Shown here: one piece after another, positions 1 to 11,332 of the stretch
How the letters are laid out: each line of letters begins with the position of its first letter
Position numbering within the stretch: position 1 is the stretch's first letter
Assembly: GCA_022419385.1 (NCBI GenBank)
Contig: JAJUBI010000001.1
Location: forward strand, 1,240,001-1,304,000
Length of the DNA: 64,000 nt
Reading direction: 5' to 3'
From: Paraconiothyrium sp. Pb-2020
Taxonomy: Eukaryota; Ascomycota; Dothideomycetes; Pleosporales; Didymosphaeriaceae
Translations under genes and position numbers: made by a program
Notes under the pieces: generated by a model
The model's input: only the letters and a program-made list of their open reading frames with translations
Database searches by the model: none
Told to the model about the DNA's origin: nothing

Positions 1-10
1 CTTCTTCTGT

Positions 11-54
11 GCCGTGGGAAGCAGTAATCGTTTTCTTTGCCGCGGGAAGCAGTA
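11..54. repeat. Two copies of a 16-nt motif
   Basis: The 16-nt motif at 11-26 recurs at 39-54 with one C/T difference. A second pair (15 nt, beginning AGCCAATC) sits at 101-115 and 145-159 and differs by one G/A. They look like local degenerate duplications; no function can be assigned. Confidence 0.6.
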
Positions 55-168
55 GGCAGTCGTGAGACCAACGCGAGCAAACATTTCAATGTGGAATGTG
101 AGCCAATCGTAGCTTTCCACGCGCCCCGCATGCGGTTAGTCGCAAGCCAATCATAGCTTGCATACGTA

Positions 169-194
169 CATGTGCATGTGCATGTGCATGCATG
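169..194. repeat. CATGTG hexamer repeat
   Basis: Three perfect tandem CATGTG units followed by CATGCATG. This is a simple-sequence tract in the gene-free region. Confidence 0.8.
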
Positions 195-787
195 AAAAAA
201 TCTAACATGTCAGACTACTCATGGACTAAACGGGCGTGTGTGCTGTCAAGCATGCTGTTGTCAAGGCGAGCGCGTGAAGGGCATGTGAGGGCGCAGAAGG
301 TATGATGAGGGGAAGGAGATGGTAGTGTAAGTGATGATTCTTCAATTTGGTATAGATGCTGTCTATCCTGCTGTTTCCGCATATGAATGTGACAGTGGCA
401 TGTGCTTTTGATTGGAGGGGATTTGAAAAAGTACAATGAGTTGATGATATATTATTAGGAGGATTTCCGGGTGTTGGTGGGTGATGCCAGTGAGCGGGGA
501 AGCTGAATGTTTCTGGCCCTGTGGCCGGGTATCAATAATCAAAGTTCCCCGCATGCGACATTGAAGTGTGGCGATGGCGAGATGTCATGTGCATAGTAGA
601 GATTGAGGAAGGTATCTTCTATGAGGCGTATGCGAGGGCTCCAGCGACTTAGTCAGGCACAGTGTGGAAATGACGTATGTGATGGATGCCCCGGCGGTGG
701 TCACTCACGTGCGCTTACTATGTATGAGGCCCCGAGATGTTGCGGTTGACGATCAGTTCATGACGTGACGCGGCCAGCGATGTTGGC

Positions 788-836
788 GATGTTGAGGACT
801 CTCTCGGGACATAGATGTTGAGGACTTGCTCGGGAC
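788..836. repeat. 26-nt-period tandem duplication
   Basis: A 23-nt motif at 788-810 repeats at 814-836 with two mismatches, giving a 26-nt period. It lies in non-coding DNA. Confidence 0.7.
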
Positions 837-1639
837 CGAGTGTTTTAAGAGTGCGTCTGGAGAAGATTTGCATAGCGTTGGATGGTGCGACGTACGGGAG
901 CCTTCAATTGTTTTGGTGCTATTCTTGAAAGGATCGGGGCACGTAGAGGTCCCTTTGTCTGCCGGTTGAAAATAGACGGAAGAGGTTATTAGCGTGACTG
1001 AGCGTGGGGCGATTAGCATCGGCGAAAAAGGGTCCGATGACATAGAGGACCCTGTTACTATAACGGAAAGTACGTTTTCGACGACACTTCGATTTGAGTT
1101 TCATACAGCTCGGGCGGTTGCCGTGTGGTACGTATCGAATGGTCAACGATTGATCTTACGCGCTGAGCTCTACTGCCAATGGTAGAAGCATAGCTTCTTA
1201 ACATCTAGCACACTGCCGAATGTGACGCGTGTAGATCAAAACAAACCACAGCCGCTCTGGCCTGTGATTCGCCGGCACCGTCACGTACCAAATATCCAAA
1301 GTAGCGAACCACGGCTTACACTGCGCAAACCACAACTGAAGCGCATATTCGCAGCTGTACAAATCGAATTTAGAGCTGCGTACGAGGTGGTCCTGCGCTG
1401 GCGTGACCTAAGATGAGCGAACGTTGGCGCATATCCAAGTCCGGCGGTGCACAGCCGCAACCATCGAGCTGCGCGCGAATAGGGCAACGGCTACGGAGAT
1501 CAAGCTGTGAGACATGCGTGGATGCGGAAATTCGTGGATTGGCCCGTGGGGATATGACCCGAATGTAGGGCGGTGTCTAGTCTGCGCAGGCGTGGAGGCG
1601 TAAAGGCGTGTTGTTTTGGATACTGGGCGGATTGTGTTT

Positions 1640-1669
1640 GGTGGTGGTGGTGGTGGTGGTGGTGGTGGT
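1640..1669. repeat. (GGT)10 microsatellite
   Basis: Ten uninterrupted GGT triplets. No supported ORF covers it, so I read it as a non-coding microsatellite. Confidence 0.85.
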
Positions 1670-2958
1670 TCACAGTGACGGTACAGTAACGGCACGGCAG
1701 GCTCCTGGCGCGCGGGGCTGATGTACGCGGCGGCGGATGGGATCAGTGCAGCAGACAGCATTCGTCAAGCGAGAAATGTTTCTTTCGCATTTGCAGCTTC
1801 CAAAGTCCAACAGAAGCTCCAGGCGGATATCGGCATCGGCAATAGGATGGCAAAGTCTATGTACGGGATAGCAGGGCTCGACGAGGGCTCTTCAGATGCA
1901 TGTTCGGTGCACGGACGCCCACGTGAAACATGCGGAGAAGGCACCAAGTGGATTGGTGGTAGCGGCGCATGGGTGAAACAAGCTTGTGGCTGCCGCATTT
2001 GGGCGATCTGCCACTCAACACTGGGTCGTCGCATCGCCAGTGGCCGGCTGCGAGCGCAGAGATGAGGATGCGCGCCCGTTGCAATGCCATCCAGCGCTGC
2101 CAACAGACACCAGTGACGACACGGAAGATTGAGAGCGTCGCGCCTGCCCTGCGAGTCGCCGCGCTGGTCGCGCCTGCTCACTGCCCGCCTCTCGTCGCTT
2201 CCTATTCCCGACGACTGCGGACTCCGCTGGTCAGCACACACTTCTCCGGCGTGTGCCCAGACCTCCTCCATCCTGCCACTGTCTCTCTCCTCTACCTCTA
2301 CCGCAGCCCTGCATCCTCGCGAAAGCTGTCACAACGACGCCCTGGATTCGATAGTCTCGCCTCTAGGGTCGCGCGGCGTGTCCACCAGTTCGAACGGCAC
2401 GCGGCAGAATAGCTGCATGTAGGCCACCGCCCACCACGATGCAGCGTTCCTGGGACAGCAGCTCGCTGCCCCATTCTGGCTCCCGACGCCGTCGCTTCGA
2501 GCCTAGCCAGGGGAACGGCTGGCAGGTGGCTTGTTGTTTGCTCGTTTGGGCGCGGGCGCACCCTGCAGACCCGCCGCGGACCTCCAGGCCTCCAATCGCG
2601 TACCCACCCCTGCTCCTCTCCCATGCAACTTCGCACCCGCAGCCACTGCCCGAGTTCCAAAATGGAAGGCCCCGGAGTCAGATCCAGAATTAGGCGCTGT
2701 ATATGACCCTGACGGCCTGCCCAGACATGCTGAACCACACACCGTCACTCCTCTCTTAATTGTCCATCTTTGCCGTTGAGGTCCCTTTTGGCTCCTCACT
2801 TTCCTTCGCTTGACTGAGGCTTGTCCAAAGTCGTCCAATCTTTTCCAAAGCAACCGCTAATTTTTATTCGTTTCTTCCTGGGCCTTCACAGTCTCCTTCT
2901 CTGGCATTGGTCCATCCTTTCCAACACATAACAGCATACCAACCAAGAGGTGGTCAAT

Positions 2959-5082
2959 ATGGTCGCCTACAGTAAGCCCCAGGGCTTCATGAGCATGTTG
3001 CTCACCGTTTTCGTTCTTCTCCAAGTTACTGCTGCCTTCTCACACAATGCACACTCGCACCCGGCCCACCGATCACCAGCTGCTATGGATGCTCACATCG
3101 AAGACACTCGTTCGATGCTCACCGCACGTGCCGGCAGGGTCACTACCAAGGGAGCCCCCGATGGCCAGTACCCTCGTCTGGAGATCCGCGAGCTGAAGAA
3201 GAACGCCGACCAGTGGAACTTGTTTCTCTTGGCCATGGAGAGGTTCCAAAACAAGCCCAAGACCGATCCCATGTCCTACTACCAGATCTCTGGTATTCAC
3301 GGTCGCCCTTTTGTCCAGTGGGACAATGCCGGCCTGAAGCACGTCGGTGGATACTGCCCACACAGCCAAAACGTCTTCGGTTCCTGGCACAGGCCGTACC
3401 TTGCCGTCTACGAGGTATGTATACTCCCGATTGATTCGCATTGCCAAGCTAACAACAACTAGCAAGCTGTATACCTGAACGCTCAAGAGGTCGTCGCATC
3501 TTTCCCTAAGAATCAACAGCAGCGATGGCAGAAGGCTTTGACCGGTCTGCGCATCCCCTACTACGACTGGGCTGCAGAGCCCCCGCGTGGCGAGGCTGCT
3601 ATCCCGACGTCCATGCGTGACCAGACCGTCAGTGTGACAAAGCCTCAGGGCAAGGTCACCATCCGCAACCCGCTGTACTCGTACACCTGGGGCAACTCCC
3701 TTCCCAGTGAGATGGGCTGGGGCCCTAGCAATGGCTTCGCGACCACTCTCCGCCGCCCAGTCTCGAACCCCACTCGCAGCAACAACAACGCCGTGAACGC
3801 CATCTTTGGTCAGGCTCGCGTTGGTTGGCGCCAGCGTGTCTTCGCACTCTTCTCCAGCAAGCAACCTTGGGGTTACGCATCTACGGCTGCCTATGGTGTC
3901 AAGACTAGCCGCAGCAACGCCGACAGCTTCGAGTCAATTCACGATGACATTCACGGCACCGTTGGTGGCACTGACGGACACATGGGCTACCTCGATGTTG
4001 CTGCTTTCGATCCCTTCTTCTGGCTACACCACACCAACATTGACCGTCTCCTCGCCATGTACCAGCTCATCGTCCCAAACACCTACGTTGTTCCCGGAAA
4101 GGTCAACCGCGACATGGCTCAATGGAACGCTGGTCAGACGACGGATGCCAACACCCCTCTTGTTCCCTTCAACAAGGACAACCGCGGCGGCGTCTACTCT
4201 TCCAACGATGTCAAGGAGACCCGTGTCCTCGGATACTACTACCCCGAGACCCAGTCGCGCAATGCCAAGCAGGTCATCCAGGCTGTTAACAAGCTTTATG
4301 GCATGGGCGAGCGCCAGATGTCCAAGCGCGACGGCGAGGAGGCCGCTCCTATTTATCCTGGTCGTCCTTTCCAGGCTGGTGACTACGACACTGTCCTCTC
4401 GGTTGTTGGTGACAAGTACGCCATGCCCGGATCGTACCAGGTGCACTGCTTCCTCGGCGCGCAGCCCGCAAACGGCACCGCTCCCTCCCACTTGCCCACT
4501 GGCCTTGTCAATGGCACTGCGCCCACTGTGAAGCCTACGAACGGCACTACTGGCAACGGTACCAGCAACTACGAGTACGGCTTCGACTCTAGCTACGTTG
4601 GCTCGCACACTTTCCTCGGTGGCTCTGTTGCCGGCAGCGGCAACGGCACTGCTCCTACTCTTATCGAGGGTTGCATCCCGATTACTGCTGCACTCCAGGA
4701 GAAACAGGCCAACGGCGAGCTTGCCTCCCTGCACCCTGACCACGTCGAGCCATATCTCAAGGAGAACCTCAGCTACAAGATTATCGGTCCCAACGGCCAA
4801 GAGTTCGTTCCTGAGGATGTCCCCAACTTCCACGTTCAGGTCAAGTCTTGCGAGGTCCAGCCCACCACAAGCGACGATGAGCTCCCTGAATTCAAGAACT
4901 ACATTGAGCTTCCTCGCGCTCATCTTCCTGCCTCCACCCCGTGGACCTACACCCCTGGTCCTCTTGACACCACGCCCGACACTCCCCCTGAGACTCCGGA
5001 GGGCTACTGTGTCAGCCAGCAGACGATCCGCTACGTCGACCCTGCAGGCAACTTCCTGTATGAGGAGGTTACTGGCATGTAA
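2959..5082 (+). CDS. Secreted tyrosinase (polyphenol oxidase)
   Basis: Type-3 copper enzyme that hydroxylates monophenols and oxidises diphenols to quinones, the entry to melanin-type pigments. Exons 2959-3414 and 3463-5082, joined across a 48-nt intron in phase 0, give 691 aa. The ATG at 2959 opens a clear signal peptide (hydrophobic run to about residue 27). CuA ligands: H114 (HGRPF), H135 and H144 in the CPHSQ...GSWHRPY block; C133 sits two residues before H135, as in the Cys-His thioether bridge of fungal tyrosinases. CuB: HDDIH (H312, H316) and the FFWLHH pair at about 341-342. A dibasic KR (residues 440-441) follows the catalytic core and could be a Kex2-type cut releasing the C-terminal lid. 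After it come five NGT glycosylation sequons within about 70 residues. The length matches fungal pro-tyrosinases. Family assignment is secure; substrate is not known. Confidence 0.95.
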
Positions 5083-6132
5083 ATATTGAGGAGGACTGTA
5101 TATGCTACGCACATTGGCACGATATGATACGAGTGTAGTGTAAAGTGTTGTATGGAATGAATATCCCTTGTGAAGGGAACAAAGATTTCACTTTTTATTC
5201 TTAGGGCATTTACGGCGTTGATATCTCCATCCCGTGTGACGTGGAAACTTTTCTTACTGTTTAGACTATACCATCTAATCGAATGTTCTGATCTTCATTA
5301 AGTTGTCTCTGTGGTGCACATCCTGTCCTTTCGTGATGTGGTTCCTTCTTAGCTTCCTAGCTGGTCCATCATGCCGCTATTCCAGCCTGCACATCCCTGA
5401 ACGCTCTGGCTAACCTACGTGAGACGTGAGATTTTAGACGTTATTCCTAACAGCATCCGCGTATCATCATTGTTATTCCGTGTTGCTATGGTTATGGCGG
5501 AGTCCCTAGAAGTCTCTTTTGGTGGGGATCGCGCTGCTATATACGCTAGGTCTGGGTCATGATTTCGCGAACAGGTCAATACTATTTTTTAACTTATATA
5601 CTTGTACAATTCAATGTATTGTCTTGTCCATACTGCATTGCATTTGCCTGAAAATTATAGTCTCAAGAGACTATACTCTTACCCATTTATCTTCCATTCT
5701 AAGACATTCGCCTTCCAAATTCATTCTGATCCTTAGGATCTACGTCTGTGCTTTGTAGTCCTACCAGCACAGAAGTCCTCCTCGTGGAGCTACTGTCAGA
5801 TTCAAATTGGTCTCACACCTGGTAACAGCCGTGAATCGATACTCTCAGGCGCTGTGGGTACGAACTATTGTGTCGCCTGGGACATGCGCCCAGCAAGATT
5901 GTCGTCTGTCATTCTGACAACAGATGGTGGTATATTCATTCATAAGAGTACTATTGAAGAGACAACGCCGTGCTATGCTATGCCATGCATACCCGTCCTT
6001 CTATGGTATCCTGATGCTGTCAAACCCGTCATCATTCGTGATATCGTCGACCGTCTCGTCTATGCCCCGCTAAATGCAAATGCAGCCCAAGCCCAAGCCC
6101 ACTGTGAGTCCCTAATTGACCGATGAATACGC
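5083..6132. other. Intergenic, convergent gene ends
   Basis: Lies between the 3' ends of the tyrosinase and the JJJ1-like gene. It is T-rich in the middle (about 5500-5750). Only short open frames without motifs are present. Confidence 0.6.
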
Positions 6133-7863
6133 CTACCGCTTCTTTCCCTTCTTCCCACCTGCGCCCTTCGTGACGCTGACGGGCGCCGCATGATTCGTTT
6201 CCTTGATATGGTCGAATAGCTTCGTCTTGCTCGGAAATCCGGCATTGCACCGCATGCACTTGTGCGGGAGATCAGGAGAATCAGAACCCCCCTCCGCTTG
6301 CTTCGCCGCCTTCTTCGCGCGTTTCAACGCCGCCGCACCGAGTTTCTTTTGTAAAGGCTCTGTTTTCTCGTCTGGCCGGTCGGCGGGGAGCGCTTCTGAA
6401 AGTCCGTCTGTAACCGAAGTGTCAGCCGTGTCTGTCGGTATGCGGTAGGAGGCGAGACGGGCTTCGATGTCGGAGCGGGAGGCGTATTCATCTTCGTCGT
6501 CCGAGTCCTGCGACTGCGAGTCATCAGATTCGCCTGGGCGTTGGGACGCGGGACGCGGTGAGGGGTCTGAGTCAGGTGGTTTATTGTCGTCTGTGCGTTC
6601 ATCGTCAAGCTTCACGCTTTGGAGCTTGTCGCCGAGATGCGAGGCTGGGGTCTCTGGGTCCGAATCGTCTGATATCGCGTTCGTAATCTCCTCGTCCTCA
6701 GGGTCTTCCGCGGTTTTTACATGGTCATCGTCCTCTCCTTCGGCTGGCGTGATGGCCCCGCTGCTGGAAACGTCCTCATCCAGGTTGAGAAACTCGTTAT
6801 CCTTTTGCATCTTCTTTTTCAACGTGTAGATGGCTTTTTGATGTTTTTTGCTCTTCTCATGGGCTTCCCATTGGCGCTCGCTCTTGAACGTCTTGTGGCA
6901 CGCTACACACTCGAAGTGCTCTTCCTCAATCTCCTCTTCCGATTCTTCGAGCAGTTCCTCTGGGTCTCGCATTTTTGCCCAATCGGGAACGGCGTCGGCC
7001 TCGTCTTGGATTTTGGCAGCGTTGGCAGCACGTGCCCGCGCCTGCTGTTGCTTTCGCGCATCGCGCTGTGCTTTGGCCTTCTGCTCTTCTGTCCGGGTAT
7101 TCGGTGTGTACCGCGGATCTCGTTTGCGCACAAAGGCTACCAGTGCCTGCACCGCGACATTGAACTCTCGTATGCCCCGCTCGCGGAGTTTCTGGTTCTC
7201 CTTCTCCATGAGGCGGCGCACGCGGCGGTCGGGCGCATCAGAGGTGCGGTAAAGGTCCAGTGATGCGAACGACTTCACCGTCGCAAATCCGCCCCACACG
7301 TTGTAGAAATTCCGCACCACGCCTCCGCTCTCATACGTGTCGCCTTTGTGGCCGAACGAGGGGTACTCCTTTACTTGGACGCCCTCATAATCTCCTGCGC
7401 GCTCCTCCTCGCGCGCCAGTTGGTCGAACGTCTCCCGCACGAAGCCAAAAAAGCCCGTGGGTGAGTCGGTGAAGTCGATATTTGACCTGAACTTGCCCAT
7501 CATGCGCGAGATGTCCTCGGCGGTGGTAACTTTCATGTTGTACTCGTAGTGGTCGCCGCCATTACCCGCACCGTCGCCTCCCCGCAGTATGTCGCCCTCA
7601 TGCGCATCGTACCAGGCGCGCTCCTGCGGGTCGGAGAGGACTTCGTAGGCGGTGGAGACGTCAGCGAAGAGGGCAGTGGTGCGTTCGACGTCGCCATAGT
7701 TGCGGTCGGGGTGGAGTTCGAGGGCTTTTCTGCGGTAGGCCTTTTTGATCTCGTCCTCTGTTGCGGTGCGCTCGACGCCGAGCAGCTCGTAGTAGCTGGT
7801 CTTGACCTGGACGCCCTCGCCATTCGCATCCCCGGCGGCGCCAGTCGACTGCTGCGCGCCCAT
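6133..7863 (-). CDS. JJJ1: J-domain zinc-finger co-chaperone, JJJ1/DNAJC21 type
   Basis: Uninterrupted 576-aa reading frame. The N-terminal J domain (about residues 20-90) contains the HPD tripeptide needed to stimulate Hsp70 ATPase. An acidic, charged middle follows. A first C2H2 finger of the U1/JAZ kind (CVACHKTF...HEKSKKH, about residue 320-345) and a second C-terminal C2H2 finger (CMRCNAGF...HIKETNH) lie before a basic GKKGKKR tail. This order of J domain, two fingers and acidic linker is that of yeast Jjj1, which acts with Ssa Hsp70 in late cytoplasmic 60S ribosome maturation and release of Arx1. The function is inferred from family architecture. It is transcribed divergently from the SPX-RING gene across about 610 nt. 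Confidence 0.93.
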   Translation of the reverse strand: MGAQQSTGAAGDANGEGVQVKTSYYELLGVERTATEDEIKKAYRRKALELHPDRNYGDVERTTALFADVSTAYEVLSDPQERAWYDAHEGDILRGGDGAGNGGDHYEYNMKVTTAEDISRMMGKFRSNIDFTDSPTGFFGFVRETFDQLAREEERAGDYEGVQVKEYPSFGHKGDTYESGGVVRNFYNVWGGFATVKSFASLDLYRTSDAPDRRVRRLMEKENQKLRERGIREFNVAVQALVAFVRKRDPRYTPNTRTEEQKAKAQRDARKQQQARARAANAAKIQDEADAVPDWAKMRDPEELLEESEEEIEEEHFECVACHKTFKSERQWEAHEKSKKHQKAIYTLKKKMQKDNEFLNLDEDVSSSGAITPAEGEDDDHVKTAEDPEDEEITNAISDDSDPETPASHLGDKLQSVKLDDERTDDNKPPDSDPSPRPASQRPGESDDSQSQDSDDEDEYASRSDIEARLASYRIPTDTADTSVTDGLSEALPADRPDEKTEPLQKKLGAAALKRAKKAAKQAEGGSDSPDLPHKCMRCNAGFPSKTKLFDHIKETNHAAPVSVTKGAGGKKGKKR

Positions 7864-8477
7864 GACGAGGTCGGCGGAGTACGAGGGGGTTCAGACACGC
7901 TATCGGCAGAGTTTTGCGGCCACGTGCGTCTAGGCGGTGGTGTTTGTGTCGCAGGTAGTTTATGACTGGAGAAGCGGGCGCTGATTGGCGCGCATGCACA
8001 CAGGCAGCGTAGGCAGAGTTTGCCATGTGAACTAGCCACAGACGCCGGAATGGCATCACGGCGCAAAACTGGTCAAGATACAAAACCACCATGGGCCCCT
8101 GTTCTTCTCGGTGCCCAGAGGCCTCGCCACAGCGTGTTCGACCTGCCCGCAGACGACCCCACGCGCCCGTCGACGGCACCCACATGCCTAGCCGCAACGC
8201 CCTGGATCAGGACACCCGGGTCTGCCACCACGCGCGTCGAGCGCAGCGCCACAGGTGCGCAGCTTCAGCTTCACCCCGCAGCCACAGAGGCACGCCCAAG
8301 ACACTGCAACAGCCCCGGAGCGACGAGGGCGCGTCTGCTCAGGGTCCCGTTGGCGTCATCCCGCGTCGCTCCCCAGATCCAGGCCTGTCAGCCAATCACC
8401 CGCCCACGTGCAGAGTTTTCGCTCTGCCACGGGCTGCTCCCTGACCCCGCTGTTTGTGTAGTACGCGCTCCGCTACC
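7864..8477. promoter_or_regulatory. Divergent promoter region
   Basis: The 614 nt between the start codons of JJJ1 (minus) and the SPX-RING gene (plus) must hold both promoters. I recognise no specific factor site with confidence. Confidence 0.5.
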
Positions 8478-9930
8478 ATGAAGTTCGGCCAGCTCTTTAA
8501 GGAAACCCTGCGCAACGAGGGCTTCCCGCCCGCGTGGATAGACTCGGCTCTCTCGTATAGCCAGCTCAAGAAATGCATCAACCGCCTGTCTTCCGAGCTG
8601 TCCGAGCTGGGGCTGGATCCCGAGACCCTGGGGAAGCTGCTCAAGCACGTTGAAGACTACAATGCCGCCGCTGACCAGTCCGACGACGGCGCTCGCCCGT
8701 TTGAGTACATCTTGGACGATTCCGAAGACGAGGATGGTACTGGCGAGAAGATGCCAAGCAAGACGTTCCAGCCAAAGCTCGTCTTTCGCGTAGATGAAGT
8801 GACGGGGGCCCTGCACAGTGCGCAGCTGGATGAGAAGACGAAGAGGAAACTGCAGATGCTCGCTGTCGAGACGGGCATGACAGACCTACGCGTATTTGAA
8901 GAGCCCGATACTCAAGAAACCCCCTCACGCCCAACCACTGTCTCAGCGAATAACGCTAAGAACCGCCGGGGCTACCGTAAAATAGAAATCCCTCTGACCT
9001 CTGACACGGAATTTTTCACTAAACTCACCGGCGAATTATCCGGCCTGGAAGCCCTTCAAAAGCGCGAAGAGCAACGCATGCACGGTGAAATTCAATTGCT
9101 AGGGAAGCAGATAGCGCACCTGACGGATCCTGATCGGAGGGCTAACAAGAAGCTGCTAAGTGTATGGCGTCAAATATTCCAACTGTATCTTGAAGAAGGC
9201 ATCTTCTTCGGCACTACCGAGAGCGACCACTCTGCGCACGATGCGGCAAAAGCTCAGGAAAGATTAAACGTGTTCTGCGAAAAGCTGAGAACAAGCGGAC
9301 TGTCTGAGAGACTAAAGAAGAAAGAGAACGTCGAGGCCTTCAACACGTTTATGAACATCAATCAAGAGATTTTGCAAGGGCTGCGGTTTGGGGAGATAAA
9401 CGAAACCGCCATGAGGAAGATTCTGAAGAGTACGCTATTCACCTCCTTGACTCCTAGCCATTTCGTAATTTCAACACCGTCTAACTTCAACAGAATTCGA
9501 CAAGCGCACCGCGCTCGGTGTCAAAGCCACCGTCCCCAAACAAATCACCTATCCTTCCTTCAGTTCACATTTGGCCAAAGCCGTCTGCGCCGAAGTCTCC
9601 ACCGAAATCCTCTCCCACGTCCCGCAGATAGAAGACTACGCCTGCCCCATGTGCATGGAGATCAAGTGGCGCCCTGTCCGTTTAACGTGCGGCCATGTCT
9701 TCTGCATCCGCTGCCTGATTGTCATGCAGAACAACAAGCAAGACAGGTGCCCGCTGTGCCGCGAGAAGACGGTCGCGGATGCGAATAGCGACAACCTAGA
9801 CGAGGAGCTGGCGCATTATTTGAAGAAATGGTTTCCGGACGAAGTCAAGGAGAAGCAGAGGTATAATGAGCTGATGGCGGGAGTCGATCAGTACGGTGAG
9901 GTGTACAAGGAGAAGTGCTGTGTTATGTGA
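8478..9930 (+). CDS. SPX-domain RING-finger protein (putative E3 ligase)
   Basis: Exons 8478-9429 and 9494-9930 join in phase 1 across a 64-nt intron with a CTAAC branch site at 9481, giving 462 aa. The join restores the run ILKKFDKRTALG, the basic end of the SPX core that binds inositol pyrophosphates. The protein starts MKFGQLFKETL with the SPX domain (about residues 1-330, containing KLLKHVEDYN). It ends with a C3HC4 RING (CPMCMEIKWRP, CGHVFCIRC, CPLCRE, about residues 380-425). The same architecture occurs in plant NLA/BAH1, which ubiquitinates phosphate transporters, and in the fungal proteins often called RING-14. A role in phosphate-linked ubiquitination is inference. The ATG at 8478 begins exactly at the conserved SPX N-terminus. 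Confidence 0.93.
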
Positions 9931-10199
9931 GTGTTGACTGGGAGGGAAGATGGTGGATTGCGTGTTTGCTTCATTCAGCGTCGTCGGAGCGCTTCACTTG
10001 TGATACCCCTTGGCTTTACTTCGTACTCTTCTCGATTCTCTCTAATGGTAATAATGCGCTAAACCAGACAATGCTATCCCGCGATTAATGACAAAAAGGA
10101 ACGAAAGTGACCAAACGCTAGACATCAACTTGATGCATTCATGCGCAGTGAATCTGGAAAACCCACACCCCTCTCCTCTTGAGTGTCCTTCTTCGCCCG

Positions 10200-10685
10200 T
10201 CACCGCTCCCACTCCTCACCATCCTCAAACTTCTCCACCTCCCACCTATCCCTCTCCTCTTCCCGCGCCTTCCACTCCCTGAAAAACGCCCGTCGTTCTG
10301 CCTTCGTGTACACGCTCACATACAGCTGCTCCAACTCTCTCTCTTGCTCCTCTGGGCTCGGACCCTGCTCAGCGCGGTGCCGGCGCAGCAGGCTCACTAA
10401 CTTGGACCGCGGCGGGGAGGTTGTGGCCGTGGGAAGGTCAGCTGTATGCGCCCGCGAGGGTGGTGCAGGGCGGTCCATCTCAGCTGCAGGTGCTTTCAGA
10501 CTTGTCCGTGACTTTGAGCGGTGGAACAGGCTGCGTTTTGGTTTGGGCGCCTCTGTGGACGCCATTGTAGAGGTGGACCTTTCCGAGTCGAGACTGGTGC
10601 TGGTGCTCGAAGGTGCAGGTAGTGGAGGTAGAGGCATTGTGTATACGCCGCTGAAACCGCGGAAGGGGCGGTTGATTAGGGACAT
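10200..10685 (-). CDS. Hypothetical protein, 161 aa
   Basis: Single ORF from an ATG, not recognised. The N-terminal half is rich in Ser, Thr, Pro and basic residues (KPKRSLFHRSKSR) and looks disordered. The C-terminal half is strongly charged (EEQERELEQLYVSVYTK, then a helix rich in Glu, Arg and Trp) and is probably helical. Residue use is that of a real protein rather than a shadow frame. It converges with the SPX-RING gene about 270 nt away. It could be a fungal-specific small protein; no function is proposed. Confidence 0.55.
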   Translation of the reverse strand: MSLINRPFRGFSGVYTMPLPPLPAPSSTSTSLDSERSTSTMASTEAPKPKRSLFHRSKSRTSLKAPAAEMDRPAPPSRAHTADLPTATTSPPRSKLVSLLRRHRAEQGPSPEEQERELEQLYVSVYTKAERRAFFREWKAREEERDRWEVEKFEDGEEWER

Positions 10686-11332
10686 TGTGTCTGGTCCGGT
10701 GCGCTGGTGCGCTCGAATTACAATGGTGGTATAATGTGGCGAGTGCAGTCCAGAATGTTTGCGAGCTCAGAGTAAGGTGGTGGGATTCTGTTTAAGGCCA
10801 ATCCGGCGTCCTCGTGAGCTCTTGCAGCTGGCGGCTAACGCGGTACAGCAGTGTGGGGGCAGCCGGCTCCGGTTGAGAGTGTCACGTGTAGATGTGTGTC
10901 TTTGTCCTGGAAGGCACTTGCAGGGCGGAGGTGTTTATTATAAAGGAATTGTGGTTGAGGTGGAATTGTGTTTTTACAACGTTGGGGACGAGAGAACCTG
11001 GGCACGGATGCGCGGTTTTTGGCGGCGGTACGGTGGGTGTGAGTGGGGTCGTGGACCAGGGTCGTGGATGGGCCCGCCCGCTCAAGCCGTGATAGCAAAC
11101 GTAAAGAGAAAACGTGAAGGCAATGGAATATGGATGTAGACGGGCACCGAGGTCGTCTTGTAAGGTCGCGAGGTTGTAAGGACTGTAATGTGCAGTGCAG
11201 GGCTGCGGCGGAGATGAAACGTCGTGTGAGTGCGGAGCGTCTGGGGTTTACTTTCGAACTGCACAGCGCGGCCCTTATCTAATGGTCGACGTCGGCGACG
11301 GCCATTAACAAATAACAATAGCCAAGTGAAGT
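10686..11332. other. Intergenic
   Basis: Probable promoter of the 161-aa ORF. I see no gene or RNA here. Confidence 0.5.

Larger units (their letters stand above)
1..2958. other. Gene-free 5' region and tyrosinase promoter
   Basis: I find no convincing gene here. The open frames are short, overlap on both strands and lack family motifs. The stretch holds several short repeats (listed separately). From about 2150 on it becomes rich in C/T runs, as is common in promoters and 5' UTRs of ascomycete genes, and it leads into the tyrosinase start at 2959. Confidence 0.6.

Noticed and set aside
1..160. C/T differences between repeat copies as RIP mutation
   Set aside because: Too few sites, and the region is not AT-rich; the pattern does not support RIP.
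1765..2271. 168-codon minus-strand open frame
   Set aside because: It overlaps other frames of similar length in the same GC-rich stretch and has no domain; more likely a shadow in the tyrosinase upstream region.
4024..5112. 362-codon frame antisense to tyrosinase
   Set aside because: A shadow of the strongly codon-biased tyrosinase coding strand; repetitive valine/arginine composition and no family motif.
7533..8066. Long minus-strand frame overlapping the start of JJJ1
   Set aside because: Shadow frame of the J-domain exon; Ser/Arg/Thr-rich without motif.
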